64,000 nt of DNA from Xanthobacteraceae bacterium (GCA_029266425.1 JAQSWY010000001.1:299344-363343); one strand, 5' to 3'. Counted from the first letter of the stretch, positions 25,395 through 33,474 are shown. Notes: a model not told the origin generated them from the letters alone. Made by a program: numbers and translations.

Positions 25395-26279
25395 TTGGAA
25401 CGCATAGACCTTTATCGACTCTATGAGTTAGGCGCAGCCGTCCATCCGCTTCTCTATGTAAGAGATAAAATAAGCGTTCTTGAGATATTCGGTCTGATGT
25501 CTCAGGCAAAGCCACATCTTAATGCGGTTCTCGGCGCCAGTCCCCCGGTTCAAATAGATATATGCAGACGTGCGGCTGTAGAATTGTCAGAGGTTCTCGA
25601 TAAGATCGACAAAACGTACTTCACGGACGCCGAGGGAAATTTCTCGTATCCGGAGGGATCCACAGAGGTTGCTGTTTGGCACGTAATCGATGTCCGTCGC
25701 TCGGTCCAAAATTTTGAGGCAGTTTTTAGGGCGGAGATGCAGAAGGCGGCCACGTACAGGGTGCCAAAGAGGGGAACTTATGATGTTGCCGACCTCGTGG
25801 ATCGTGCCGAGTGGACTTTTGCCAATGAGATCATCCCTTTTATTGGCCCTGACTGTCTCAGAGAATATCAGCAGGCCGGAAGGTGTTTTGCGTTCGGGCT
25901 TTACACGGCGTCAGGATATCACTCTTGCCGTTCGATCGAAGCAGTTTTGAGGATTTATTACAGAAACTATACGGGTAAGGACGATGCCGAAGAGAATACG
26001 TGGGGCCAGCTTCTTGCTGGCTTGGAGGCCGTCAGTGCATCACCCGCACCCCCCGCAAAAACATTGGATCGTATCCGACATGTGAAGGATTTTGATCGAA
26101 ATCCTTTAAGTCATTTGAGAGCGGTGCTCGATCAAAGCGACGCAGATGTACTCTTACTACATGCAAAGGTCGTCATAGCCAGTATGGCCAAGGATATGAT
26201 GGAGGCGTTCCCTGAAATTGGTGCTACAAAAACGCTCGCGGACTTGTTCAAAGATGTGGTGGAATCTGAAAGTACCTAA
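25395..26279 (+). CDS. Orphan cargo protein with HEPN-like R-x4-H motif
   Basis: A 294-residue protein. TTG 25395 with AGGGAGGGG upstream is preferred; the longer frame from 25281 crosses the terminator. It is clearly more AT-rich than the phage genes, a sign of separate origin. It is mainly helical. Near residue 235 IRHVKDFDRNPLSHLRAV contains RNPLSH, an R-x4-H pattern like the active site of HEPN-superfamily RNases, preceded by a helical region with many Arg. No family is recognised. A defence or abortive-infection role is inference from motif, AT-richness and location. Confidence 0.6.
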   Translation: MERIDLYRLYELGAAVHPLLYVRDKISVLEIFGLMSQAKPHLNAVLGASPPVQIDICRRAAVELSEVLDKIDKTYFTDAEGNFSYPEGSTEVAVWHVIDVRRSVQNFEAVFRAEMQKAATYRVPKRGTYDVADLVDRAEWTFANEIIPFIGPDCLREYQQAGRCFAFGLYTASGYHSCRSIEAVLRIYYRNYTGKDDAEENTWGQLLAGLEAVSASPAPPAKTLDRIRHVKDFDRNPLSHLRAVLDQSDADVLLLHAKVVIASMAKDMMEAFPEIGATKTLADLFKDVVESEST

Positions 26280-26298
26280 TCAGCGGTACTGCTCGTGA

Positions 26299-26524
26299 TC
26301 AGCCAAACAGTCTCGGCTCTCCGAGCAAAGGCGCCGTCAGAGGTGGATCCTCTTTCGCGCTCCAGCGAGCCACGATCTGCAGCGCATCATCCGGCAATGG
26401 CCGCTGCAGCGTCTTGGCCTCAGCCCACGGCGCGCGCATCCAGGCATCGAGCTCCTCCTCGGTGGTGAGGATCACTGGTATCGCCTCAGGTTGCGGATGT
26501 TGGTGACGCCGGCTGGATCTGTCA
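26299..26524 (-). pseudogene. SRAP (YedK-like) remnant with internal deletion
   Basis: The reverse strand encodes the C-terminus of an SOS response-associated peptidase: [34 protein letters not shown], then a stop at 26299. Directly before it, in another frame, is [11 protein letters not shown], a motif from the N-terminal half of the same family. Everything between, including the catalytic centre region, is missing and the frame has shifted. It is a relic of an HMCES-type DNA-protein crosslinking gene. It lies between the two cargo genes, which suggests that the island was rearranged. Confidence 0.7.
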
Positions 26525-26534
26525 CTCGCTCGCC

Positions 26535-27563
26535 CTAGGGAGCGGCCTCATCGCCATCCGTTGCGTCTGAATCACCGAGCAGTTGCTTCACGATAACGTT
26601 TAGATATTGAACTCTTTGAGTTAGTAACGTCTTCTTCATATAAGGACGAACGTCATAATATCTTTGTCCAGGTAAATATAATCCGTTGATAAAAGTAAGG
26701 TGAGATCGAATGTATGATCTCGACTTTCTTATCAGTTTATTCCATTCTTCGACAGAAAGATCTGCGTATATATTATTTGACGCGATGCTGTCTGAGATTT
26801 TCTTTTCAAGCTTGCGTATTTCTCTGGCAAGACGAGCGACGTCGTCCTTTGGAAAGCCTCGTGAGTTTAGCAGATTCGGAAAATCTTCTGGTGCAATCTG
26901 AGTTAGGCGGCGTTCAATTCGTTTGACAAACTTCTCTATTGCCTTTCCATTATCAAGTACGTCTTGAAAGGTGGAATAAGACCTAATGTTCCAATGACCG
27001 ATCTTACTCAGATCAATCTCGTGCACCAATGAATTTCTGACCTCATATAAGTCCACCAGAATTTTCCGGATCTGGGTGCCTTTATATTTGGCATCGAGAG
27101 CCTTGTCTAACGTCTCTGTATCTTTAAAGCGTTTGAGTAATGCCTTAAGTGCTCCAATATATGCGTCGAATGTTGATATGCGTATAGAGCCACCAAGAAC
27201 ATTGGGAATGGTCAAGCCTTCCGTTATCGTAAGCACGGCCAACTGCGTATTCACGTTATTCTTGATGGATTTGTTAAGCTCGATAATCTGTTTGGGGTCG
27301 TAACTGATGAGATCGCTCAAGCGTGACTTGGCATGCCATTCGAGGCAGGTAACAAATCCAACATTGTAGTATGAGACAAATTCGAAGAATGCAGGGGCAA
27401 TTTGCCCTTGAAGAAGAGGTTGAAGATGTTCTGCGACCGTCTGCGCATCATCAATTAAGAGTTCTAAGCGGTAAAGCGCGGAGGCCGCATCTAAGGTTGA
27501 TTCCTCGACCGCGAAATACCTCTTCGCGAAGTCTATCTCGTGATGGTGTTCGCCTTTTGTCAT
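26535..27563 (-). CDS. Orphan cargo protein with HEPN-like R-x4-H motif (second)
   Basis: A 342-residue, AT-rich, helical protein. Near residue 178, [21 protein letters not shown] contains RNSLVH, an R-x4-H pattern within a helix, the strongest HEPN-type signature in the window. The N-terminal half contains [22 protein letters not shown]; the C-terminal half is charged with [13 protein letters not shown]. The gene is not obviously homologous to its neighbour at 25395, yet shares the motif and low GC. It may be an RNase effector or a nucleic-acid sensor in defence. Function is unproven. Confidence 0.62.
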   Translation of the reverse strand: MTKGEHHHEIDFAKRYFAVEESTLDAASALYRLELLIDDAQTVAEHLQPLLQGQIAPAFFEFVSYYNVGFVTCLEWHAKSRLSDLISYDPKQIIELNKSIKNNVNTQLAVLTITEGLTIPNVLGGSIRISTFDAYIGALKALLKRFKDTETLDKALDAKYKGTQIRKILVDLYEVRNSLVHEIDLSKIGHWNIRSYSTFQDVLDNGKAIEKFVKRIERRLTQIAPEDFPNLLNSRGFPKDDVARLAREIRKLEKKISDSIASNNIYADLSVEEWNKLIRKSRSYIRSHLTFINGLYLPGQRYYDVRPYMKKTLLTQRVQYLNVIVKQLLGDSDATDGDEAAP

Positions 27564-27692
27564 GCGTTCGTCTACCGACCTTCTTGACGTCCGCTATGGG
27601 GCGGTTCAACGCGCTTGGCAGAAAGGCTTGTGCCCGCAATCGCTATCAGACAACAGGTGCACGTTAGTACCAGCGTAGCCGCTAGACCAACT

Positions 27693-28001
27693 CTATGCCA
27701 AGCCGAGATCCTTCAGCGTCTGCTCCAGCCAGAAGTGGCCCCCATACACCCAGGCGCCACCATCGACCTCGGTGATGTCAATGTGGGTTTGCTTGATCCG
27801 CGGCTTCAGCTGGCTCGCCTTGCCGCCAGGCACAAAAAAGGCATGGCAAGTCCATGTGCGCAGGCCTGGCGGCGCGTCCGGCGGGATCTCGGCGAGCTGG
27901 CCGCCCAGCACGGTGATGCGGCGGGTGGTGATGACGTAGGGCTCCATGGCGTCGGTATCGCCGAGTCGTGCTAGCAAGAGAGAAGGGGAACGTCGCTCCA
28001 T
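27693..28001 (-). CDS. Hypothetical protein
   Basis: A 102-residue frame; a shorter version starting at the internal ATG 27947 (MEPYVITTRRITVLGG) is also possible. It is beta-rich, with WTCHAFFVPGGKASQLKPR and a Trp/Tyr/Gly-rich end (GAWVYGGHFWLEQTL). No family recognised. It is transcribed toward the cargo gene at 26535-27563. Confidence 0.5.
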   Translation of the reverse strand: MERRSPSLLLARLGDTDAMEPYVITTRRITVLGGQLAEIPPDAPPGLRTWTCHAFFVPGGKASQLKPRIKQTHIDITEVDGGAWVYGGHFWLEQTLKDLGLA

Positions 28002-28060
28002 TCACCGCGTTGCAGCAGTGTCCCCTTCAATCTCCTCCGGGGCTTCGTGTGCAAAGACCG

Positions 28061-28088
28061 CCACCCGTGTTCGGGGTGGTGATTTTTG
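28061..28088 (+). terminator. Possible terminator hairpin
   Basis: CCACCC (28061-28066) pairs with GGGTGG (28074-28079) and is followed by ATTTTTG. There is no obvious upstream forward gene, so it may be a relic. A second perfect inverted repeat, CGGCGGCGCC (28124-28133) and GGCGCCGCCG (28147-28156), follows. Confidence 0.35.
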
Positions 28089-28185
28089 TCCCGCGGCGCT
28101 GCGGGGGCGGTCACGGTGACATCCGGCGGCGCCGGGCCCGACACCTGGCGCCGCCGTGATCCAGGCGCGAGGTCGATAGATAAAG

Positions 28186-28211
28186 GGAACGTCTAGAGCA
28201 TGGCGAGCGTT
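28186..28211 (+). promoter_or_regulatory. EcfG-type promoter upstream of the DUF6894 gene
   Basis: GGAAC (28186-28190), N17, CGTT (28208-28211) is a perfect match to the alphaproteobacterial general-stress sigma factor consensus. The DUF6894 ATG is 24 bases downstream of the -10, so it fits as that gene's promoter. Confidence 0.7.
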
Positions 28212-28234
28212 GCTTCCTCATGAGAGGATTGCAA

Positions 28235-28519
28235 ATGCCAAAGTATACGTTCGAGATTGAAGGCGAGAACGAGCGCCAACATGTTTACATGGCCAACGAT
28301 AAAGCTGCGTGGTCAGAGCTCGTGACTTGGGTAGGAGAACTTCTTCGCGACGTGGATGGAGAGCTTTCGCCTCGAGCGGAGATCAAGTGCCGGATGGCAA
28401 GTGAGTCCGGCAAGTGCTTGGCAACACTGCACATCGATGCGAACTGGAATGCGAGCGACGACGTGCAGCCAGGTACTGGCTTCAGCCGTCATCATCAACC
28501 ATCGCCCGGGCGCCACTAG
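28235..28519 (+). CDS. DUF6894 family small protein
   Basis: A 94-residue protein; ATG 28235 has GAGAGG at good spacing and is preferred to ATG 28220. The pattern MPKYTFEIEGENE, a central helix with WSELVTWVGELLRD, and MASESGKCLATLHI is that of the small DUF6894 proteins common in Rhizobiales. They are of unknown function but often stress-linked. The C-terminus here is longer and His/Pro-rich. A perfect EcfG-type promoter lies directly upstream. Confidence 0.7.
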   Translation: MPKYTFEIEGENERQHVYMANDKAAWSELVTWVGELLRDVDGELSPRAEIKCRMASESGKCLATLHIDANWNASDDVQPGTGFSRHHQPSPGRH

Positions 28520-28551
28520 CGGCAGCTGTGGGCGCGTTCGCCCGACGTTTT

Positions 28552-28785
28552 TTACTGCACGTTTGGCGGTCCGTCGTCGGTAAGCTCGGTCCAGATTACC
28601 TTCATGAATCCTTCAAACGCCGTGTCCTCCTCGCCAGGATCCGGCGCGACCCGTTTGAGCACCGCCGCTGCTGCCATCGCCAGAACAAAGAGCACGTCAT
28701 CCGGCGGCAGGTCGGCGAGAGCCGCGTTCAGCTTGTTTGCGGCATCGAGCCTCTCCGGCGTGACGCGGAACAAATCCTCCTGCAT
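28552..28785 (-). CDS. Hypothetical protein downstream of the DNA ligase gene
   Basis: A 77-residue acidic, helical protein. ATG 28785 has TTGGAGGGG immediately upstream; a TTG 12 bases earlier is less likely. It contains PPDDVLFVLAMAAAAVLKRV. Only 24 bases separate it from the ligase stop at 28810, so the two are likely one operon. No family recognised. Confidence 0.6.
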   Translation of the reverse strand: MQEDLFRVTPERLDAANKLNAALADLPPDDVLFVLAMAAAAVLKRVAPDPGEEDTAFEGFMKVIWTELTDDGPPNVQ

Positions 28786-28809
28786 CGGCCCCTCCAACTT
28801 TCCCGGCGC

Positions 28810-29787
28810 TCACGCCATGTCGGCGCCGAGCACCATGACCTCGCTCTGGTCCGCCTTCTCGCGCAGCCCCTTATAGGAAGGATGACGCAGCTTCGGCTCA
28901 TCGGTCCAGCCGCGGAACTCGATCTCGGCGACAAGCTGCGGCTCAACGAACACCGCACCCTTGCGCCGTAGCTTGACCGGCGGCTTCGTGGTGCGGATGG
29001 CATCGAGCTGCTTCTTCAGCGCGCGCAGCTCGTCGCGGGTGAAGCCGGTCCCAACGCCGCCGACATAGACGAGCTCGCCGCCGCGCCTGGCCGCCAGCAG
29101 CAGCCGGCCGATCACGCCGCGCATCTTTTCCGACAGCTCGTAGCCGACGATGGCGAAGCTATCGCTCTGCACGCACTTGGCCTTGATCCAGTCGCCGAGC
29201 CGGCCGGAGCGGTACGGCTTGTCGCGGCGCTTTCCGATTATGCCCTCGAGGCCGAGCTTGCAGGCGTGCTGAAGCAGCACCTTGCCATCCCCATCGAACT
29301 CCTCGGAAAGCCGAATGAGGCCATCCTGGCCAGGCACGATGGTCTCGAGGATCCGGCGGCGTTCGGAGAGCCGTTCGCGCGTCAGGTCGCGGCCGTCGAG
29401 ATAGAGCAGATCGAACGCATAGAAGATCGCCTCGCGGGCGAACCGCTTGCCGCCCCGGCCGCCGAGCGCCTTTTGCAGCCGGCCGAAGTCGGATCGGCCT
29501 TGCTCGTCCAGCACCACCGCCTCACCGTCGAGGATCATGGTCGAGGGGCCGAGCTGCCGCGCCGCTTCGGCCAGATGGGCAAAGCGCGTGGTCCAGTCGT
29601 GCCCGCCGCGGGTGATCACACGAACGCCGCCGGGCTCGACATGGAGCGCCAAACGGTAACCATCCCATTTGATTTCGAATGCCCATGCCGGGCCGACTGG
29701 CGGCTTCGAGACGAGGAGAGCGAGGCATGGCTCGATGCGCTCGGGCATCGGGTCTGTGGCGACTGCTGTCCGTTTCCGCGCGACCAT
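28810..29787 (-). CDS. ligD: LigD-type ATP-dependent DNA ligase
   Basis: A stand-alone ligase of 325 residues (from ATG 29787; a TTG start at 29799 would add four). Motif I KWDGYR gives the nucleotidyl-accepting lysine (about residue 40). ILDGEAVV (motif III), FYAFDLLYLDGRD (IIIa), EGIIGKRR (IV) and WIKAKC (V) follow, then an OB-fold domain. The polymerase and phosphoesterase domains of full LigD are absent, as in several rhizobial NHEJ ligases that act with Ku. No ku gene is in the window. Confidence 0.9.
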   Translation of the reverse strand: MVARKRTAVATDPMPERIEPCLALLVSKPPVGPAWAFEIKWDGYRLALHVEPGGVRVITRGGHDWTTRFAHLAEAARQLGPSTMILDGEAVVLDEQGRSDFGRLQKALGGRGGKRFAREAIFYAFDLLYLDGRDLTRERLSERRRILETIVPGQDGLIRLSEEFDGDGKVLLQHACKLGLEGIIGKRRDKPYRSGRLGDWIKAKCVQSDSFAIVGYELSEKMRGVIGRLLLAARRGGELVYVGGVGTGFTRDELRALKKQLDAIRTTKPPVKLRRKGAVFVEPQLVAEIEFRGWTDEPKLRHPSYKGLREKADQSEVMVLGADMA

Positions 29788-29865
29788 GGCGGGACTCAAC
29801 TCGGCCGAGGCCGGCGAGTTCGAACGAGGGCGCTGTCACGGAGTTGTCGAAAGGGGGGTAGACCG

Positions 29866-29898
29866 CGAACGGTTCGCACGCTATATGGCAACCGTTCG
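29866..29898. repeat. Inverted repeat upstream of the ligase gene
   Basis: CGAACGGTT (29866-29874) and AACCGTTCG (29890-29898) are perfect nine-base arms around a 15-base spacer. The site lies about 80-110 bases upstream of the ligase start and may be an operator. Confidence 0.55.
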
Positions 29899-29907
29899 CC
29901 GCGCGGT

Positions 29908-29940
29908 TTGTAAAACCGGACGCCGAGATTGTAAAACCGG
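29908..29940. repeat. Direct repeat TTGTAAAACCGG, 21-base period
   Basis: Identical 12-base copies at 29908-29919 and 29929-29940. The 21-base period equals two helical turns, so a protein dimer or pair could bind on one face. It sits between the ligase promoter region and tRNA-Gln. Confidence 0.55.
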
Positions 29941-29972
29941 GACGAATTCCCCAGCTTTTTCAATCGCTTCGG

Positions 29973-30046
29973 TGGGGGATAGTTTAACGGTAGAACTGCG
30001 GACTCTGACTCCGTTAGTCCAGGTTCGAATCCTGGTCCCCCAGCCA
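29973..30046 (+). tRNA. tRNA-Gln (anticodon CTG)
   Basis: A complete cloverleaf: acceptor TGGGGGA (29973-29979) pairs with TCCCCCA (30036-30042), the discriminator is G and CCA is encoded (30044-30046). The anticodon loop CTCTGAC gives anticodon CTG (Gln, CAG codons), and the T-arm has GGTTCGAATCC. Its 3' end faces away from the prophage, so it is not an obvious integration site for it. Confidence 0.95.
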
Positions 30047-30121
30047 GCCATCATTCAAGATAGCAGGTGCGCGCGCCTTCGTGCGGCGCTGCGCCGACGG
30101 CCGTCAGCTAATGGGCCGAGC

Positions 30122-30147
30122 GGAACCTTGAGCTTCCATGGCGGGTT
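30122..30147 (+). promoter_or_regulatory. Near-consensus EcfG-type promoter
   Basis: GGAAC (30122-30126), N17, GGTT (30144-30147): one difference (first -10 base) from GGAAC-N16/17-CGTT. It is 61 bases upstream of the SDR gene start at 30209. Confidence 0.45.
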
Positions 30148-30208
30148 GACCGGACGCGTTGTCGTTACGCTACCCGGATCCTTGAGTGGTTCTCCATGGG
30201 ACTGAGCA

Positions 30209-31498
30209 ATGCGGGTCCTTCTAGTTGGCGCCACAGGATTGATCGGGTCTTCACTTCTCGCTCAGCTACAGGTCCGGGGGCATCGCATTCGGGCCGTCAC
30301 CCGCCGGCCCGGAACTCCCGTAGACACAGGGCAAGTCGAATGGGTGCGGATCGATGTTGCGCAGGCTACCGAACCGGGAGACTGGGCGGCTGCACTCGAT
30401 GGTGTCGATGCCGTGGTCAACTGCGTCGGCGTGCTCCAGGACAGCCCGACGGACGATACGCATGCCGCGCATGAAGTCGGGCCGGCGGCGCTGTTCGAGG
30501 CGTGCGAGCGTGCCGGCGTTAGGCGGGTCATCCATTTCTCCGCGATCGGCGTCGATCGGCTGACGCCCTCCGATTTCTCCCGCACCAAGCTGGCCGGTGA
30601 CCGGGCGCTCATGGCGCGCGATCTCGATTGGGTGATCCTGCGCCCGTCCGTCGTGCTGGGGCGCGCTGCGTTCGGCGCCAGCGCGCTCATCCGCGGTCTT
30701 GCGGCGCTACCCGTGCTGCCGGTCATGCCGGACACGGCACCGCTCCAGCCGGTCCAACTCGACGATGTCGCCGAGACCGTGTTGCGCCTGTTGCCAGTCG
30801 ACGCGCCGAGCCGCGTCATTCTGGAACTGGCCGGGCCGCAACAGCTCGAATTCGCCGATATCATCGCGCGCTATCGCCGGTGGCTCGGCCATGCGCTGGC
30901 GCGGCCGGTGCGGCTGCCGGCCTGGCTGGCGGCGGCGTTGTATCGGCTCGGCGATCTTGCCGGCCGGCTCGGCTGGCGCTCGGCGCTGCGCACCACGGCG
31001 CGGCGCGAGATCGCTCGCGGCGCGACCGGCGATCCCGGCCCCTGGACACAGCTCACCGGCATCGTGCCGCGCTCGCTCGACGAGGCGCTTATCGCCGAGC
31101 CTGTATCGGTGCAGGAGCGATGGTTCGCCGGCCTCTATCTGCTGAAGCCCATCATCTTCGTCAGCCTGGTGCTCTATTGGGTGCTGAGCGGGATAGCGTC
31201 GCTGTGGCCGGGCTATGACATCGGCATAGCATTGCTGGAGCAGGGCGGTATCCAGGCTCTGGCCGGGCCGACCGTGATCGCCGGTGGGTTGGCGGACCTT
31301 GCCGTCGGCCTCGGTATTGCTGTCCGCCGCACCGCCGGCCCGGCATTGATCGCCGGCATCGTCATTTCGCTGCTCTATGCCGTGGCCGGCACGTTGGTGC
31401 TGCCGGGACTTTGGGTCGATCCGCTCGCTCCCTTGTTGAAGATTGCGCCGATCGTGGCGCTGATGCTGGTGGCGCTTGCCGTCCTGAAGGGGCGTTGA
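30209..31498 (+). CDS. SDR-type NAD(P)-binding protein fused to a DoxX-like membrane domain
   Basis: A 429-residue fusion. Residues 1-290 are an atypical SDR: GATGLIGSS dinucleotide-binding motif near residue 8, VNCVGVLQDSP and the RPSVVLG block; the usual YxxxK pair is not obvious (FSRTKLAGD is at that place). Residues about 300-429 have four hydrophobic helices like DoxX proteins. Such fusions are annotated as SDR family oxidoreductases of unknown substrate. It is followed without a gap by a DUF2269 gene, and both are probably under a stress promoter. Confidence 0.8.
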   Translation: MRVLLVGATGLIGSSLLAQLQVRGHRIRAVTRRPGTPVDTGQVEWVRIDVAQATEPGDWAAALDGVDAVVNCVGVLQDSPTDDTHAAHEVGPAALFEACERAGVRRVIHFSAIGVDRLTPSDFSRTKLAGDRALMARDLDWVILRPSVVLGRAAFGASALIRGLAALPVLPVMPDTAPLQPVQLDDVAETVLRLLPVDAPSRVILELAGPQQLEFADIIARYRRWLGHALARPVRLPAWLAAALYRLGDLAGRLGWRSALRTTARREIARGATGDPGPWTQLTGIVPRSLDEALIAEPVSVQERWFAGLYLLKPIIFVSLVLYWVLSGIASLWPGYDIGIALLEQGGIQALAGPTVIAGGLADLAVGLGIAVRRTAGPALIAGIVISLLYAVAGTLVLPGLWVDPLAPLLKIAPIVALMLVALAVLKGR

Positions 31499-31978
31499 AT
31501 GCTGTATTTCCTGCTGAAATATCTGCACATCATCGGCGCCAGCGTGCTGCTCGGGACGGGCAGCGGCATCGCCTTCTTCATGGTGATGGCGCATCGCACC
31601 GGCGATCCGGCCAAGATCGCCGGCACCGCGCGTACGGTGGTGACGGCGGATTTCCTGTTCACCGCCACGGCGGTGGTGGCGCAGCCGATCACCGGCGTGT
31701 TGCTCGCCTATAATGTCGGCTATCCGTTGAGAGAGGGATGGATCGTTCTTTCCGTGCTGCTCTACGCTCTCACCGGTGCCTTCTGGTTGCCGGTGGTGTT
31801 CATCCAGATGCGCATGCGCGATCTCGCGGAAGCTGCGGCGAAAGCCGGCACGGCGTTGCCGCGCGCCTATCACCGGCTGTTCTGGACGTGGTTCGCCATG
31901 GGCTTTCCGGCCTTCGGCGCGGTGCTCGGCATATTCTGGCTGATGATCGCCCGGCCCGAGATCAATCTCTTCGGTTAG
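31499..31978 (+). CDS. DUF2269 family integral membrane protein
   Basis: A 159-residue protein with about four transmembrane helices and the typical start LYFLLKYLHIIGASVLLGTG; a His in that first helix and LSVLLYALTGAFWLPVVF are family features. It begins directly after the SDR stop and is co-transcribed. DUF2269 proteins often pair with SDR-DoxX fusions, suggesting a membrane redox unit. Function is unproven. Confidence 0.85.
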   Translation: MLYFLLKYLHIIGASVLLGTGSGIAFFMVMAHRTGDPAKIAGTARTVVTADFLFTATAVVAQPITGVLLAYNVGYPLREGWIVLSVLLYALTGAFWLPVVFIQMRMRDLAEAAAKAGTALPRAYHRLFWTWFAMGFPAFGAVLGIFWLMIARPEINLFG

Positions 31979-32417
31979 CGCCGCGCTCCGTAGCCGCGAG
32001 GGCGAATGCCATCGTGAAATAGGTCAGCGCGATCGCCGATTTCGGCAGCACGATCTCCCATCCGGGACTGAGCCGCCGCGGCACCACGACATAGTCAACG
32101 AAAGCGGCTACGGCCGAGAGCAGCATGGCATCGCCGAGCGGGGATTTCGATTGCGCCCCGCGCCGTGCCCGCCATGCCTGATAGATCGCTGCCCAGAACA
32201 CCGCCGAGGCATGATGGACGACATAGCCGAGCATCGTATGGGGGATATCGGGGTGGCGCACATGGCCCGCGCTGTCGCCATGGAGCACGTGGCTGGTAGC
32301 GTTCGTCGGCTGAATGGCGCGCCGACCCTCGACGCGTGCCAGCATCGCCAGCGCCGCCGTTGTCGCAAGACTGGCAACGGTCCCGGAGGAGAGTGCACGC
32401 AGTATGAGCCTCTTCAT
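31962..32417 (-). CDS. Small membrane protein, unrecognised
   Basis: A 151-residue protein; ATG 32417 is preferred over the longer frame to 32549, because the upstream part overlaps the next gene and is unlike coding sequence. It has about three hydrophobic helices (VASLATTAALAMLARV, VVHHASAVFWAAIYQAW, ALTYFTMAFALAA) and several His residues. Its end overlaps the DUF2269 stop in tail-to-tail fashion. Confidence 0.65.
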   Translation of the reverse strand: MKRLILRALSSGTVASLATTAALAMLARVEGRRAIQPTNATSHVLHGDSAGHVRHPDIPHTMLGYVVHHASAVFWAAIYQAWRARRGAQSKSPLGDAMLLSAVAAFVDYVVVPRRLSPGWEIVLPKSAIALTYFTMAFALAATERGANRRD

Positions 32418-32430
32418 CTGGGAACCCGCC

Positions 32431-32715
32431 TCATTCCAGGAGTTCGCACACCTTGCCGATAACCTGTTCGCCAAGCCCGCGACTGTCGGCGACGCGTTGC
32501 GCCTGCTCGAAGGATGCCGCGATGAGGTCGCCGCCGAACGTCTGCCCATTCCGGTCGAAACTCGTGACGTATAGCAACTGTCGCTCGATCAGCGTCGCGA
32601 TCGCGGAAGGCGGCAGGCCCCAGGTCTCGCAGAAGCATCGCCCGTCGACGAAGGGGCGCGTCGGCTCGACACCGGTCGGCCGTGGAAACTCGATGATGTT
32701 GTTTGTCGCACTCAT
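32431..32715 (-). CDS. Small hypothetical stress-regulated protein
   Basis: A 94-residue protein from ATG 32715. It contains CFCETWGLPPSAIATLIERQL, then a helical C-terminus with EQAQRVADSRGLGEQVIG. A perfect EcfG-type site at 32725-32749 has its -10 only 10 bases before this ATG, and no good ribosome binding site is visible, so the mRNA may be nearly leaderless. No family recognised. Confidence 0.62.
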   Translation of the reverse strand: MSATNNIIEFPRPTGVEPTRPFVDGRCFCETWGLPPSAIATLIERQLLYVTSFDRNGQTFGGDLIAASFEQAQRVADSRGLGEQVIGKVCELLE

Positions 32716-32724
32716 GAAAGGCAA

Positions 32725-32749
32725 AACGATGGGAAGGGACCGGAGTTCC
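32725..32749 (-). promoter_or_regulatory. EcfG-type promoter (reverse), close to a start codon
   Basis: On the reverse strand GGAAC (32749-32745), N16, CGTT (32728-32725) is a perfect consensus. The start at 32715 is about 10 bases from the -10. Confidence 0.65.
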
Positions 32750-32831
32750 GCGGCCTCCCGCGGGTCTTCGGCTCGTCGCCAAGCATTGCCGCAACGGGTT
32801 ACTTGCGAGGCAAACTTCCTCGACTTCGCAC

Positions 32832-32856
32832 GGAACATCGGGCTTGGCCGGCTGTT
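32832..32856 (+). promoter_or_regulatory. EcfG-type promoter upstream of the DUF4142 gene
   Basis: GGAAC (32832-32836), N16, TGTT (32853-32856): one mismatch in the first -10 base. The DUF4142 start at 32886 is 30 bases downstream. Confidence 0.6.
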
Positions 32857-32885
32857 CTCGAATGAGCTGGTCAGGAGGGATCATC

Positions 32886-33413
32886 ATGAAGGCAATCTGT
32901 ATGCTCGCGGCCGTATTGCTCGCGGCAACGCCCGTGGCCGCCGAGTCGCTCGGCGAGAAGACCGGCGTGAATTCGGCGCTCGGCATCAGTCCCTCGACAC
33001 AGGATTTCGTCACGCAGGTCGCCGTCAGCGACATGTTCGAAATCCAGTCGAGCCAGCTTGCCGTGCAGCGCACCGAAGGACCGACCAAAGCTTTCGCCGA
33101 GCAGATGGTGAAGGATCACACCAAGACCTCGGACGAGCTGAAGGCGCTCGTCGCTGCCGGCACGGTGAAGGAGAAGCCGCCGGTCATGCTCGACAGCACG
33201 CATCAGAAGTTGCTGGACGAACTCGGGAAGCTCCAGGGCGCCGACTTCACCAAGCAGTATCACTCCGTCCAGGTGGATGCGCATGAAGATGCGGTCTCGC
33301 TCTTCGAGCGCTATGCCAAGGGTGGCGAGAATGCCCAGCTCAAGGATTGGGCCGGCAAGACGCTGCCCGCCCTGCAGCACCATCTCGACATGGCAAAGAA
33401 GCTGGTGGACTAA
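32886..33413 (+). CDS. DUF4142 periplasmic ferritin-like protein
   Basis: A 175-residue protein. ATG 32886 has GGAGGGA upstream. Residues 1-19 are a Sec signal peptide (KAICMLAAVLLAATPVAA). The rest is the helical DUF4142 domain: FVTQVAVSDMFEIQSSQLA, then AFAEQMVKDHTKTSDEL and LPALQHHLDMAKKL. These four-helix proteins are common stress-induced periplasmic proteins in Rhizobiales. An EcfG-type promoter precedes it and a large palindromic repeat follows its stop. Confidence 0.88.
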   Translation: MKAICMLAAVLLAATPVAAESLGEKTGVNSALGISPSTQDFVTQVAVSDMFEIQSSQLAVQRTEGPTKAFAEQMVKDHTKTSDELKALVAAGTVKEKPPVMLDSTHQKLLDELGKLQGADFTKQYHSVQVDAHEDAVSLFERYAKGGENAQLKDWAGKTLPALQHHLDMAKKLVD

Positions 33414-33460
33414 AGCATTTTCCGCAAAAGTTGACTGACTTTTGCGATCAGAAAATGCTT
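33413..33460. repeat. Nested palindromic repeat, first half
   Basis: AAGCATTTTC (33413-33422) pairs with GAAAATGCTT (33451-33460) and encloses a second pair, GCAAAAGT/ACTTTTGC. This type of AGCATTTTC-centred palindrome recurs in Rhizobiales intergenic regions. It may also end the DUF4142 transcript. Confidence 0.7.
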
Positions 33461-33474
33461 CAGACTATTGGATA

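Noticed and set aside
29866..29940. CRISPR array
   Set aside because: Only two copies of a 12-base repeat with a 9-base spacer; an operator is more likely. No cas genes are present anywhere in the window.
29973..30046. tRNA-Gln as the attachment site of this prophage
   Set aside because: Phage integration usually uses the 3' end, which here faces away from the prophage. The ligase and small genes lie between, and no repeat of the tRNA end was seen.
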